Source: Pratylenchus scribneri (taxonomy: Eukaryota > Nematoda > Chromadorea > Rhabditida > Pratylenchidae). From it: 64,000 nucleotides of DNA. Location: NCBI GenBank assembly GCA_030063045.1, contig JAQSEB010000019.1:124001-188000 (forward strand), read 5' to 3'. Shown here in pieces: positions 48,729 to 60,798 of the stretch. Position numbers and translations under genes: made by a program. Under the pieces are notes generated by a model. That model was not told the DNA's origin and made no database searches. It saw only the letters and a program-made list of their open reading frames with translations. Every line of letters begins with the position of its first letter. Position 1 is the first letter of the stretch.

Positions 48729-51700
48729 TTAACTATCTCCGTCCAATTGGTAATCGACATGTACAAAAACGCGTTCCACAAATTCCAATGAACGAATCTG
48801 AAAAAAAATGCATAAAAATGGAACATTCCCTAAAAATTCTCACCTTTCTATCCAATGCCTCCGTGAGGTCATGGCAAATTTTGAGGGGCAAATTTTCGTC
48901 CAAAACCACATGCAATTCGACCAAAGCCCTTTCGCCCAAATGGTAAACCATCACATGGTCCAGCGCCCGAATTCGGGGGTCATGCCGTGTTGCAATGCGC
49001 AAAATACGGGAAATATGTTCCTGTTCGGCACGACGACCCACAATCCAGGGAATTGTGGAGAAAACATTGGCAAACCAGGAAATTGCAATGAATGAACTGA
49101 AAATGAAAATTATAAATCAAAAAATTGAAAACTGGAAATTAACTTAAAACAATTTATCTAATCTCTAGTTATATTGAGCCTAAGCCGGATTAATTTTAGC
49201 TTAAAATTTGGCAAATTTTTTCCAAAAAACAGCTAATTTTGTATATCTTCTAGTTACATTTAGGCTAATTTTGGATTAGATTTATTTAACCTAATATTTT
49301 ATTAGCCATTTGGCTTAATATTAATATTATGTTAATATAATCCTTTTTAGCCTAATACAGCTATTACATATTGGGATTTGAAACAGGGGTGGGGTCGAAA
49401 TTTCGATTTTCGATTTCGATCGTCGAAATTTCGATGTTTTAGTTTCGATTCGATTTCGATTTCGAAAAGTGTCGAGTTTCGAAAAAATTTCGAAAAAGGC
49501 AAAGGGGGGACCCTTTGCTAGTTTCAATCAAAAATTTGGTATATTTTTTGAAACGAATTCCTTTTTTACTTAAAATTTCCTTATTTTTGCTCAAAATATT
49601 TAGTTTTTTAATTTATTTTTCAATTATTAAATCATCAAAATATGTTTTATAATTGTTTTAGGAATAAAAAATGAAAAGTTCAAGACTTTAATAATATTAT
49701 TTTGATGGAAATGACCAAACAATAATGTAACATGTAAAGAACCGCACCTAAAATAATCATTGAAAAGAATCTAACAATTAATTTGTCATTTAAAAAATAT
49801 CAAATAAAATCTTATGAAAAAAAAACCAAAAATTTCCTAAAATAAAAGCTAAATTCGGTTGGGTTTTGGGTATTGGTTTCATTGTCAACTATTTTGCCAA
49901 TAACAAAAACAAGAAAATTTGAAAAAGCTTCTTTTATTTCATCAAAATGCTAAAGTCTATAATTTTATTTTTTAAATATCATTGATTATTATTTTTTGGA
50001 TAAAAAATTTCACTTTTTTGTATTTTTAGAATTTTTTTTCAATTTTTAAAGGATTTGAAAATTTTTTTGAAAAATTTCGATTTTCGATTTCGATTGTCGA
50101 AATTTCGATGTTTTAGTTTCGTTTCGATTTCGATTTCGATTTGGAAGTGAGTTTCGATTTCGAAGCAAATTTCGATTTCGATTTTTTTGAGTTTCGACCC
50201 CAGCCCTGATTTGAAACATAGACCTCGAGCTCATTCTTTTTTACCCACACCAGAACACAAAATTAATGAGTTTTTTCAAGTAATTTAATTTGTATTTATG
50301 TTAAGCTATTTTTTATAATACTTATATAATTACTAATTAGCCTATCATTACATTAATTTTAGGCTAAATTATTTGTTCTAATTTTAAATGATTTTTATAC
50401 GTAATTCTAAGCCATAAAATAAGCTCAATTTTATCAAAAATAATATTGTAATTTTTAGGATTAAACAAAATTTAAACTAATTCTCAATCTCAAATAAAAT
50501 GTTAAGATTTAAATAATAATTTGTCTGTCATTTTACCAAACGAGAATGGCCCCAATTGGGTCAGCAAATGGCCAAAATTTATCGCCAACATAGGCACCGG
50601 CCAATGCCATCGATGAAGTTATTACATCATTGCGCAAGTCCATTGCAAGCAGCCGGCTCCCTTTAGATTGTTTTGAATAGCAAACAATGGCCAATAAAAC
50701 TTTGGAAAATATTCCACTGGCCAGCAATGCAATTGTTGGCAAATTTGCTTGGGGGTGAACCTGTGAAGGGCACAAATTAATTTTTAAAATTTATTTAAAA
50801 ATCAACATGTAAAAAAATTATTTAAAATTAAAAAAACAATAATTTAAATAAAAATATTTAAAATAAGTATTTAAATATAAATATTAAAAATATTAATTTA
50901 AAATTAAACATAATAATTTAAAATTAAAAATATTAAAAATAATAAATTTAAATTAAATTATTTAAAATAAAAATATTTTTTGACCCCGTTATTGAGAATG
51001 GCCTCCACGGATTGGATGATCATCATTATATTTGTTACGCCCATTATTGTTGAACAAACGATGACGGCAATAATTTCCAATCGTTCCCTTCCCCTTGGAT
51101 AATTGAACATATTCGTATTGTTTATGGACCAAACAGTCAACTGTGCAAAAAAAGGAAAGAATTATAAAATGTTACCTAATTATAATTTTTATTAATTTAT
51201 AATATCGAATCTGTACCCATTTTATTAAAATAAAAAAAATGTTCCTCTTCTAGAAAAATTAAAATTATTTGAGAAATTCATTAAAATTTATTTTATTGGA
51301 TTAAAAAATTTGAAAAAAATTATTGGAGAAGAAAATTTATTCAAATACCTATAAAATTAAATAAATTGATTAAAAATTTCCTAATAATATTAAATTTTTT
51401 ATTGAAAAATTTGCAAAAAATGGAGAAAATTATAATTCATAATTAAAAATATTAAATTTATTTATGGAATAAAAAATTTGTATTTCCAAAAAAATTTATT
51501 ATTTGCCCAATGGGCAATTAGAATATTCATGTTTTGGAGCCAATTTAATACCTGAACAATGAATGAGCTCATCAAATCCATGGAATTGTCGATGAAAGCA
51601 CTGATCACGGAATATGATTGAGAGAGGATTGAGGCGGCCAAATTGGCAAAAAGCAGCACAATGTTCAGGAGGAACACAGTTCTGGCCAGAATTTTGTCCA

Positions 51701-52503
51701 TTCTTTGACGTTTTTCCGCCTCTTCTTCTCTGGCCCTTTGATGGACTGTGTGGTCAAAATCGAGTTGGCAAAGTCGTTCCTCATCCAATCGATAGAATTC
51801 TTGCAAACGGTCCAAATTTTCGTAATACTAAAAACGTTGGGAAATTTAATTATTTAATTTTAATTTTTAATAGATCGAAATTTGTACACCAAATTCATTT
51901 TTAAGTGAATCTTAGTTAGCTTTAAATTTAAGCAAATTTGATAGAATTTTTATAGCTATATGATGAATTGATTTGAGAAAATAATCATAAATTTGATGTA
52001 AAATTGGCAAACATTTATTAAAAAAAAGGCAAATCGGCTAAAATTTTGCAGTTTTATTTCTTTGGTCATAACTTTTTGATCAATTATGTTTGGAATTTAT
52101 ATCAATCAAAAAATTTTATTAAAAGCTCGAGAAATTAATGAGATATTGGCCAGTTTTAATAGTGTGCAAAATTCGGTTATGGTTTAGAATTAATTTATGA
52201 TTTTTTAATTATATTTATTTAAAAATTCAAAGATGAAAAAAATTAATTAAATAGAAAGAGATTAGACAAAATCAATATTCGAAAGGTACAAATAAAAATG
52301 TTAAAATTTTAATAGGTAATTGAATTCACCTCCTTCAACCATTTACGGCGTCGTCGACGTTGACAACAGCATAGCTTCTTGTTTTCATTGCTCAAATGAA
52401 TTCGAACATCATTTTTGCCAATACGCGTTGCCTTCTCAACTTTTATTTGTTCACCCAACAATGGCTGCCGTTCAAGAATTTCCACCAAATCGTGGGTACT
52501 CAT
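48729..52503 (-). CDS. Cation diffusion facilitator (CDF/MTP family), manganese-type motifs
   Basis: Six exons: 52503-52330, 51827-51552, 51140-50985, 50760-50537, 49096-48844 and 48797-48729, giving about 383 aa. The N-terminal cytosolic region ends in a Cys/Arg cluster (CCCQRRRRRKW), then YYENLDRLQEFYRLDEE. Membrane segments follow. TM2 carries DNSMD and TM5 carries DLRND, that is DxxxD at both metal-site positions. In the CDF family this is typical of the Mn branch, whereas Zn transporters have HxxxD. The cytosolic C-terminal domain is present (HDPRIRALDHVMVYHLGE, VELHVVLDENLPLKICHDL). The protein is expected to export divalent metal from the cytosol by proton exchange. A second possible first exon lies at 53342-53172. 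The long intron 4 contains the TTTCGA element. Confidence 0.88.
49383..50210. mobile_element. TTTCGA-repeat element with CAGGGGTGGGGTCGAAA-type ends
   Basis: CAGGGGTGGGGTCGAAA at 49384 and TTTCGACCCCAGCCCTG at about 50192 are inverted ends. Next to each lies an array of tttcga/tcgaaa units; the centre is plain AT-rich DNA. It sits in an intron of the CDF gene. No transposase frame is seen. Confidence 0.75.
51880..52185 (+). repeat. Dispersed repeat, 'cataactttctggcc' family, copy 4
   Basis: Motif order: caccaaattcatttttaagtgaatc, gctttaaatttaagcaaatttgata, tttgagaaaataatca, cggctaaaattttgcagttttatttc, ggtcataactttttgatcaattatg. Located in CDF intron 1. Confidence 0.55.
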
Positions 52504-53171
52504 TTTTTAGTAAAATTTTGGAAATTATTTGGTTTTATAACTGAAGGAGAAAAATTCGATGAAAATCTTTCAAAAAAAAAGTAAATTATTTGAGGGAAAT
52601 CATTATCGATTGATTGTCTGTAATTAAATGGGCAATTTGGAATGGATGCCGTTGCTATGTTCTTTTTTGTACTGATTAATGAATGAAAAAAATAATAAAA
52701 AATGTGATAAGGAATTTGGGAAATGGACAGGCCACATTTTTTGGTTGTTCAAAACAAAATGGAACAGAATTAATATTAAATTTAGATGATGTCAAAAAAC
52801 TGAGGAAATTTAAATAAATAAATAAATTAGCTTATTAAATGAATTAAACAATTTTAGGAAAAATGAGTTCAAAAATTAGAATTTATAAATAGAATGAAGT
52901 TGACGGAATATGGCACCATTATAAAATTGACGTCAACAAATTTGAAAAATCATAAAAAGTTGGGAAAAATAGATAAAAAAAAAAGAAGTTCCAATGAATA
53001 AATTGATACCCAGGAAGATTGTATTTTTCAATTAATTAAAAATAATTGCATAAAATAAAGTGGAAAAAATGCAAAAATAATCTTTGATGGCTTTTTATGA
53101 AAAGGAAATTGAATTAAATTTAATTAATTAATATTTAATTTATTACATTCGAAATTAATTTATTCACTCAC

Positions 53172-53342
53172 TCTTTTCTGTCCATTTTGCCTTCTTCGCC
53201 TCTCAAAATATCCAACATTTTGGCTGATTTTGATCCTCAAATCCATTCTCTTTATCTCTCCATTTCTATTATGGCTGCATCCTTCCTCCAAATTGCTTGT
53301 TTGTTCTTCCAACAATCGAATTTCATCATTTATTCCGTTCAT
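53172..53342 (-). CDS. Alternative first exon of the CDF gene
   Basis: An open frame of 57 codons from Met (MNGINDEIRLLEEQTSNLEE) runs to a strong donor (AGA|GTGAGT). It ends in phase 0, as does the 52503-52330 exon. Both encode an N-terminus with a leucine/glutamate stretch and a terminal Arg-rich cluster just before the splice (ERRRRQNGQKR against CQRRRRRKWLKE). Either could join the exon starting YYENLDR. I read it as a duplicated, mutually exclusive first exon with its own promoter. Without transcripts it could also be an unused relic. Confidence 0.5.
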
Positions 53343-54565
53343 TTTTAAAATATATTTTTTCTAAATTAATTCAAAATTATATTAAATTAATTTTTTCATT
53401 ATACTCTGGCAGATCATTAAAAGAAATAGAAAAATAAAAATATAAAATCATTTTAATTTTTTTCAATTTTCTTATTTTAATGGAGAATCCGAAAATCAGA
53501 TTTCAAATTAAGGGATGAGGAATTAATTTCGAATATCCAAATTGTGATCAAAAATTTTAATTTCCATTTTCTGATCGAGGAATTTGAAAAATTTCAATTT
53601 GATAATTTCATTAATTTTCCCTAAAAATATTTTTATTATTTATTTAAAGTTTAAACATTTACAAAAATATTAATATAATAATAAAATTGCCTGAAGCAAA
53701 TTTTATTTTTAGTGAAAATGGCCAATGGATAAATTTATGTGGGAAAATTCAAAAATTTGAAATAAAAATGCGATTATTATTATTATTTTCCTAATTAACA
53801 ATAAAAAATTGGAAACTTGGTTTAATTGCAATATAATCAATTCAAGAAATATAGAAGAATAAAAAGGGATTGGTAGCTGTCCAATATTGGCCAAATAAAA
53901 ATATCAAAATAAATTTGGAATGATAATTATGATGAGATGACTAATTGAGTGTACTTACAGTGAATAGAGTAATAAAAGATTCAATATTTCCAAACAAACT
54001 ATTCGCTACAAAATTATGTCCGATGTTTGCTTATTGATAAAATTTTGTATTATTTTGATCTCGATGAGCAAGCGCCGAATCCGGTTCTCTTTATTTAGTG
54101 AATTATATAAGCAATTATTTCAGCTGATTTATGATTAAAATTGTAACAATTTATTAATTAAAAATCTAAAATTTTCAAATTTCAGATTTCATTTTTGAAT
54201 TTTATTTGATGAGAAATCAACTGAGGAATTGTTATATTTTGGTTCTTAAAAATAAAAAAAATCATATTAAGGGTGGTCTAAAAATTGATGAAATCTTAAT
54301 ACAACTTCATTCCTTTATTCATTTTGGGCCCTTTCCTAATGCCAATTAATTTGTATCTTTAAATTTGGTTCACCGAGCTATAAACAGCGCCAAGTTACCC
54401 AGAACCAAGTTGTTTCCTTTTTTATTTATTTAAATTATATTTATAAATGCATTTGAAATTAATTTTTGCATAATTGTTCATTTATTTTTTATCGAGATCA
54501 TTTTTCCATTTCAACTAATTATTTATGAATTTCATTGGATACAGGATACATCTTTGTTACTTCAT
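53343..54565. other. AT-rich intergenic stretch, nothing recognised
   Basis: No coding frame, repeat or RNA gene that I can support. Confidence 0.4.
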
Positions 54566-55837
54566 TCAATTTAAATTTGAGACTGGCGGAAAAATGGCGG
54601 ATCGAGAGCCAAAAGAATATTCAATTGAGGAAATTCGCGACATGCACGAACATTGGCCTTGGAGTTGATATTGAACGGTGTGGGGCCGATGGCCATTTTG
54701 GAATGCATCTTCCTCCAAAAATTCACTTGATAAAGACATTTTTGGATTTTGGGTTGTGGTAGTGGTGGTAATGGCGATTGGGGGCAATGGACTCCATGAA
54801 TAAATGCCATAGGCTGAAAACAGGATTAATTATTTTTATGAGTTAATTAATGATTACCTGTGCAATATTGCATGCAATCCTGGGTATTTGGCAAATTGAC
54901 GACGGCCGATGCCGTTCCACCTTGGATTTTGATATTTCGAAGGAGTGCACCCTGGCCTATAAATATTCGATCATATAAATACATTTATGATGCTAATAAT
55001 TATTAATTTACCCTGAAGCTATTTAATTTTTGCACACTGCTTGCTCATCAAAATTTTAAGCTACTAATAAAATTTCTCCTCAATTGAATTAAATTCTTTT
55101 TGTTTAGATTTTGATATAAATAAAAATGATTGATCAAATTAATTACCTAACCAGGGAAAGTTAAACGAAAGAAAGAAGATTGTACCAATTCGAGCTATTT
55201 TGCCTCGGTTATCTATGCATATTTTGAAATTTGATTTTATTCAGTTTAAGGCTTAGAATCTTATGACTAATTTATTTGGTTGTTAAAAATTTGTGTACAG
55301 TTTAGATAACTGACAAATACCATTCCTTTTTCTCTAATCAATTCATCCCAATCAGTAATATAAAATGCTACCAAATTTGCTAAACTCAAAGCTAAAATTA
55401 ACTTAAAAATTGAATAAAATTTGATCATTCTCCACTCCACCTACCTTGATGAGTGTTTGCTTTAAGCCCCGAAGTCATTGAGGAATGTTTTGATGAATCG
55501 GAAATTGCCGATTTCATATAACAACGTGTCTTCTCCTTATCATAGGTATAACTGAAAAATTAAATAAAATTAAATATTATTTTAAATTTAATTTAATTTA
55601 ATTACGCAATGCAGCATGGATCCCTGGCGCATGCAATGCAACAATGCTTTATTTCGGGTGCCGTGAATTCATCATAAGTACCCCCATTTAGGGCAATATT
55701 CGGCAAATAAAAACAATTTGATGCTTAAATTTAATATAAAATTATTTAATTTTAAATTAAAACTTACACATTGAATTGGCAAATTCAATCAAAATTAACA
55801 ATGAGATGGCCCAAAAGCAAAGGAAAAATGTCCACAT
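54566..55837 (-). CDS. Small secreted cysteine-containing protein, possibly PAN/apple-like
   Basis: Five exons: 55837-55768, 55723-55606, 55551-55445, 54956-54858 and 54813-54566, giving 213 aa with consistent phases. The start MWTFFLCFWAISLLILIEFA is a signal peptide. The mature N-terminal part has closely spaced cysteines (KHCCIACARDPCCIAYTYD, then TRCYMK), a pattern like a PAN/apple fold. A second pair (NTQDCMQYCTAYGIYSW) opens what may be another such unit. A Pro/Thr stretch (PPIAITTTTTTQNP) follows, and the tail has CSCMS. No membrane anchor is seen. No ATGCCA tandem was found upstream, so it need not belong with the array genes. The function is unknown; the fold assignment is weak. Confidence 0.7.
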
Positions 55838-57206
55838 TTTTGGAAAATGTTTAAAGGCTAAAAATTTACAATTTTTTTAAAAATCTTCAAAGGCTAAATG
55901 TGTAATTTTTGTGAATTGTTGTCATTTTATTCCCGAATTCCCATTTCTATAATTGGGTGAGTGGGCGGAGGCGAAAATAAATAGAATTTTCCAATTTTAT
56001 TTTGGCAATACAATCAGCACACAAAAAGAAAGATGTCATTCTCCCCTATTTAGAGTAGTTTGTTTCACTAAATTTAATTTACTCCCTTTCCGCTTTTTTC
56101 AGAAAGAGTAAATTTTGAACTTAATTTAAATTCTATTCTATTTACTAATTTAGGAAATAATTTTTATTTTATGAAATGAAAATTAAAATGAAAAAATGTT
56201 CTTTGATTTATTGAACCATTTTGGTGTCAAAATAAAAAAAAAACAATAATTAAATAATTGAAGTAGGGAAAATTCAAGAAAAATTTCTTTTTTTTCATTT
56301 TAAGTGTTTAAATTTTGAAACATAACTTAAACTTTGTTTTAATTCCTAATTTGGAAAAAATAATTTTTGTTCCAATGAAATGAAAAATATTATAGTAGCA
56401 GTAATAAAAGATCAATGAGTGGATCAGAATAGAAAAACAAATAAATTAAATTGTGGGGTAAAATGATTGGAACGAGAGAAGAAAAAGTGCAAGAATAATA
56501 ATAAAGGAAAAAGCGGTTTCTTTCCTTTTGATCATAAAATGCCCTTTGATCAAAACTCCACCCCACAATTTATTTATTTATTAATAGCTCACAAATGTGC
56601 AATTTGATGTCGACCCTTTTGCGGGTGGAAAGGAAGGAAGAGGAGCAATCCTAACCAAAAGGGACTGTCGTCTCGCTTTGCGGTTTGCGCCGAAACCGAT
56701 TCTTCCCATTTCCTTTCCTTTCTCCTCTCGCGCATTTGACCATAAATTGGGGCGAAATGGTTTTGGGAAGGAGGAGCCCCAGGGGTTGATTGCACCGGAA
56801 ATTGGCGAATTGGTGGAAAGAAAATTAGAAAATAAATGAATAAAATTGTGTACATTCAAATGAGTTTATTCCATGCAAATTTTGATTTAAACTTTGTCTT
56901 TAATTTGGTTATTGAATGAATTAAAACTTGAAATGAAATTTAATAAAATGAAAAATGACCGATTTATTTTTAAAATTTTCACCCGTTTAATTCGCATTTC
57001 CTGATCAATTATTGCAGCATTGGAGCATAAATTGACGTGAGAATTTTATTTGCAGCAAAATTTGTTGATTGGAATTGGAATTGAAAACAACCGAATAAAA
57101 TTATTAGATAAATTGATAGTGCAATCAATGAACTCTCAAAAAATTGTTGAGCATAAATTTAGGGAAATATTTTTTTAAAACAAAATCTCATTTTTTGACA
57201 ACAAAA
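55838..57206. other. Intergenic stretch, no gene supported
   Basis: A GC-richer patch at 56590-56840 opens frames on both strands that lack protein character. The rest is AT-rich. Confidence 0.4.
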
Positions 57207-57500
57207 CAGTTTTTGACTTCAAATAAATCAGAAACCCTTTTTTAATCCTAAAATCTTATACCAATTTGTAGAACTCATCGAGATGCATTGAATGGTATAT
57301 AAATTGTAAGGTTTTTGATCCAAAATTTAAGAGTTTAAAACGGAAACCGGAAATATGGTTTAAACGGTTTAGCTCGCTCAGTTTCAAATTAAACTAAGAA
57401 ATAAATACGTTAAAGGCACTTATCGATGAGATCTACAAATTGGTATAAGGTTTGAATGGTCTAAAAACGGTTTCTGATTTATTACAAGTCAAAAACTGTA
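57207..57500. mobile_element. Fold-back element, 'aaatcagaaacc' family
   Basis: Arms: left tttttgacttcaaataaatcag, aaacc.., cttataccaatttgtagaa; right aattggtataaggtttgaa.. and aaaacggtttctgatttatt. The centre holds ggtttaaacggttt. Related fragments with gatgagatctata..ggtataag and aaaccgtttaaacc occur near 25690, 26280-26500, 29030, 30730-30860 and 33000-33200. Confidence 0.65.
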
Positions 57501-57806
57501 TTGTAGACCATAAATTAATTAAATCTTATTACAAAACCAAAATTAAATATGAAAATTAAAGCTTAACCGTAAATTTAAAGTTAAAAAAAAAACAAAATAA
57601 ATATTGACAAAGAACATTTTGGTATCAAAATTATTGACCAAAAAATTATAACTAAAAATCCAAAAATTGGTCTCTTATTCCAAAAACTTATGAAATAAAT
57701 TAAAGGATAACTCACTTGGAGTATTTACATATTTGAAAATTGATAATTTAAAATTAAATGTTTAGAATTTCTTTATGAGATATGACATAATTTAATTTTT
57801 TGTTCA

Positions 57807-60798
57807 TCATTTTTTCCATGCCGCATTCAAACTTCGGAAATGTTCATCCTGCAATTGTTCATTCTTCCAATTATGCATCAATGGCTCTCCGTGGATATTC
57901 ACTACCAAAGATTGTGCTGTTTGTTGTTCGTTATGGCAGATGCCAGCGAATGGTAATACACTGTTTTGTGCATTGGCACTCAAAAATATGCGAAAAATTT
58001 TAAAACAGCAATTGAAAAATGCTCTTTTCAAAAAGGGATGAAATCTAAATGGCACAAAATTTATAAAATTTAAAGTTTATTAAAATTATTAAAAATATTT
58101 CTAGAAAAAATTAATTAAAATTAATATTAAAAATTTTTAAAATTATAAAATTAATATTCAAAAATGTTTAAAAAATTTAAAATTAATTAAAATTAATATT
58201 AAAAATTTTTAAAATTATAAAATTAATATTTAAAAATATTTAAAAAATTTAAAATTAATTAAAATTAATATAAAAATTTTTAAAATTATAAAATTAATAT
58301 TTAAAAATATTAAATATTTAAAATTTATTAAAATTAATATTAAAAATATTTTTAATTATAAAAATTCAAATGCACCCACGCGATCATAGCCATCTCTATG
58401 AAAAAGCTGATCACTGTGACAATAATAAATACGAATTCCGCGAGCACCTCCTGGACGAATTGATCCGAATCAGTGAAGCGATAAACTGCGTTATACATAA
58501 GCACGGCGCCCAAAATTATATTGGCAAAGTGCATTATCATACAGGGCATTAACTGCCTCGCCGTCCGTATATTCTCTGATAGCTGAATATTTTTTTTGTA
58601 TTTATTATTTAAAATTGCCGGATAATCTCAATACTATAATTTATGCTAGCATCAGCATAATTCGGGCATTTAAATTAAACAAACAACGAAGAAGGAACCC
58701 TCAACTCTCAACATCTTTTTGTAAAGGCAACCCATACCATTCAATAGTATTCTTTTCTTGTATAAAAAATATTAATCATTTTTTCATGAATTAAATGATT
58801 AAAATAGAATTTTTAATTGGGAGTATTAATTTGCCCAAAAAAGGAATTAATTTACCCAAATTTTTCGTGTCGAAAAATAATCATTTTTTGAGACTTTATA
58901 ACTTGGCCAAATCAGACTTCTTTAAGATTCCTTAACCCTAGCTCCTAATCCCGTCCTGACCCGAACCTATCCCTGAGCCCTAAAACCTAATTATGGCCAA
59001 GTTATATGGCCCCAAAAATATAATATTTTTCGACACTAAAGAATTTGTGTAAATTAATTATTTTTTTGTGTAATTTAATATTTTCTCTTGATGATTTTGT
59101 ACTTATATAATTTACATTACCTTTATGAAAAGTGAAGGGTCCCCCTATGGTTTGTCATATTTCGGGTTAGGGTCAGTAGGGATCGGTTAGGGATAGGGTA
59201 TAGAGGAAAAATTTTAATAAATACAAAAATTAAATAATTTTTAAATTTGAATTTTGCCTGATAGCGTTCGGAGAGGCTTTGTTTGCTGAATGTTCTGTTG
59301 CGATATTTTGCGTCATTGTAGCGCCAAATCCAAATGAAAGCAACAATTTCCATCAAGCCAGAAATAATCAAAAAGAAATAGAGCATTAAGCTGATGAAAT
59401 TCGAAATTGGTTTGGGCAAATATGAAATGGAGAGGGCATTGAGGAATGTAATTAAAGACTGAAAAAAATTTCTATTTTGAAGGGATCCCCAAAAGTATTT
59501 TGGTACAATGGGCAAAAGCCAGACCAAATTGAACCATTTTTTCTGCCATTTCTCATAGCTCCTGGCCATTAATGTGGCGATTATGCGTTCGATGACCATG
59601 ATGTGCACAATGAAATTACGAAAAAACACTGGCTGCATATAAAGTGAGATCAACGGCAATGAACCCATTGTGATCATGTCCTGCAATGCAAGTCGAGTGA
59701 ATATTAAAGCCGTTCGACCTGCAAACATTTTTTGTAAATCAATTACAATTGATTATTTTAGACAATGGATATAAAATGAATAATATTTTTTCTAATTATT
59801 ATTATTATTTATTTGTTTTTTAAATAATTAAAAAAATTATTTTATTCGATATTTGGAAATATTTTGAGTAATGTACCGAAAGAATTTATATAATTTTATT
59901 TATTCGTTTTCCAGTGTTAAATAAACATATTATCAGGTAGCAAACAATAAGGTAAACGATAAAAAAAATTCTTGTTTAATCCTATTACATAAGGTTCGTA
60001 ATTTAACTTAGAACAATTATTGCTAAAATAATAAATTGGGAACAATTTTGTCTAGCTTGGAAATTGATTATTATAAATAGGTGAGCTGATTTTTAGGTCC
60101 CATAAATCGAAATATAGGTACCTACTACCTATTTTTTCGCGAAATTTGCTAAAAATAGTTTTCAAAATGCCAAATAAGTTATTTTGACTTTTTATTGCAG
60201 CTTTACATTGAAATTTCCCCCAAACAAAAAGCGCCAATAAAATAGATCAAAAAATTTCGTCGAAAACATGAAATAAATACACAAAAACATCATTTCTGTA
60301 GTTTTTTTCATCAAAATCTGATGCATACAAAAATAGGTATAAAAACCTGAAAATCCTTTCCGTAATTATAAGGATCAAAATCGTTAAAAACTTTGAAGAA
60401 TGTCACACTAATGTAGTAACTATTAAGAGAAAGACAATATAATGTTTTAATTCCTTAAATCTGGATGAAATGATTAAAAAAATAATTTATTAGAGTTCAT
60501 ATTTATTTTACTTCTAAAATAAGATTACTGTATCGTTACAAATTAATAATAGTTACATTTATTTAAATGAATTAAACAGACCAATTCCACGAATAAAAAT
60601 ACATGCACTTTGACATAGCAAAATAAATTTCAGATTTGGGTGAAGAATTGTAGTCTTCCAAATCAGTATGAAATTCACAGCGGATACTGGTAAATTCAGG
60701 AGCAGAGTGGCGAGCAATTCAAAAATGTTCATCCAGAAGAGCACATTGTCCATTGCTATTTGGTTTGCCATGTTGGGTGTATAGGAAGAATTATTCAT
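57807..60798 (-). CDS. Sre-like nematode chemoreceptor (7-TM GPCR)
   Basis: Four exons: 60798-60582, 59718-59258, 58582-58380 and 58044-57807, giving about 372 aa, the usual Sre length. Seven hydrophobic segments are distributed over the exons. Diagnostic features are the N-terminal Asn-rich ectodomain (MNNSSYTPN), VIERIIATLMARSYEKW after TM3, and LSERYQ|LSENIRTARQLMP across the second splice. The latter is the conserved Sre third-loop motif, which fixes a GC-AG intron (donor at 59257). FHPFLKRAF follows TM7. Receptors of this class act in ciliated chemosensory neurons; no ligand can be inferred. Introns 2 and 3 contain MITE copies and an AT-rich tandem repeat. Confidence 0.85.
58075..58360. 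repeat. AT-only tandem repeat in the last Sre-like intron
   Basis: About four units of 60-70 bp built from aaaattaattaaaattaata, ttaaaaatttttaaaattat and aaaattaatatt. It fills nearly the whole intron. Confidence 0.7.
58838..59075. mobile_element. MITE-like inverted repeat, GGCCATATAACTTGGCC family, copy 3
   Basis: Outer arms attaatttacccaaatttttcgtgtcg and the mirrored cgacactaaagaatttgtgtaaattaat. Inner arms are aacttggcc and ggccaagttatatggcc. The spacer is ccctaacct-like. In the second intron of the Sre-like gene. Confidence 0.8.
59138..59206. mobile_element. Fragment of the 24.85 kb fold-back family
   Basis: gggtccccctatggtttgtc and gggttagggtcag match the inner half-arm at 24892-24930. 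No partner arm is present. Confidence 0.5.

Noticed and set aside
56581..56859. Frames of 80-92 codons on both strands
   Set aside because: No conserved motif, no splice support and equal openness on both strands.
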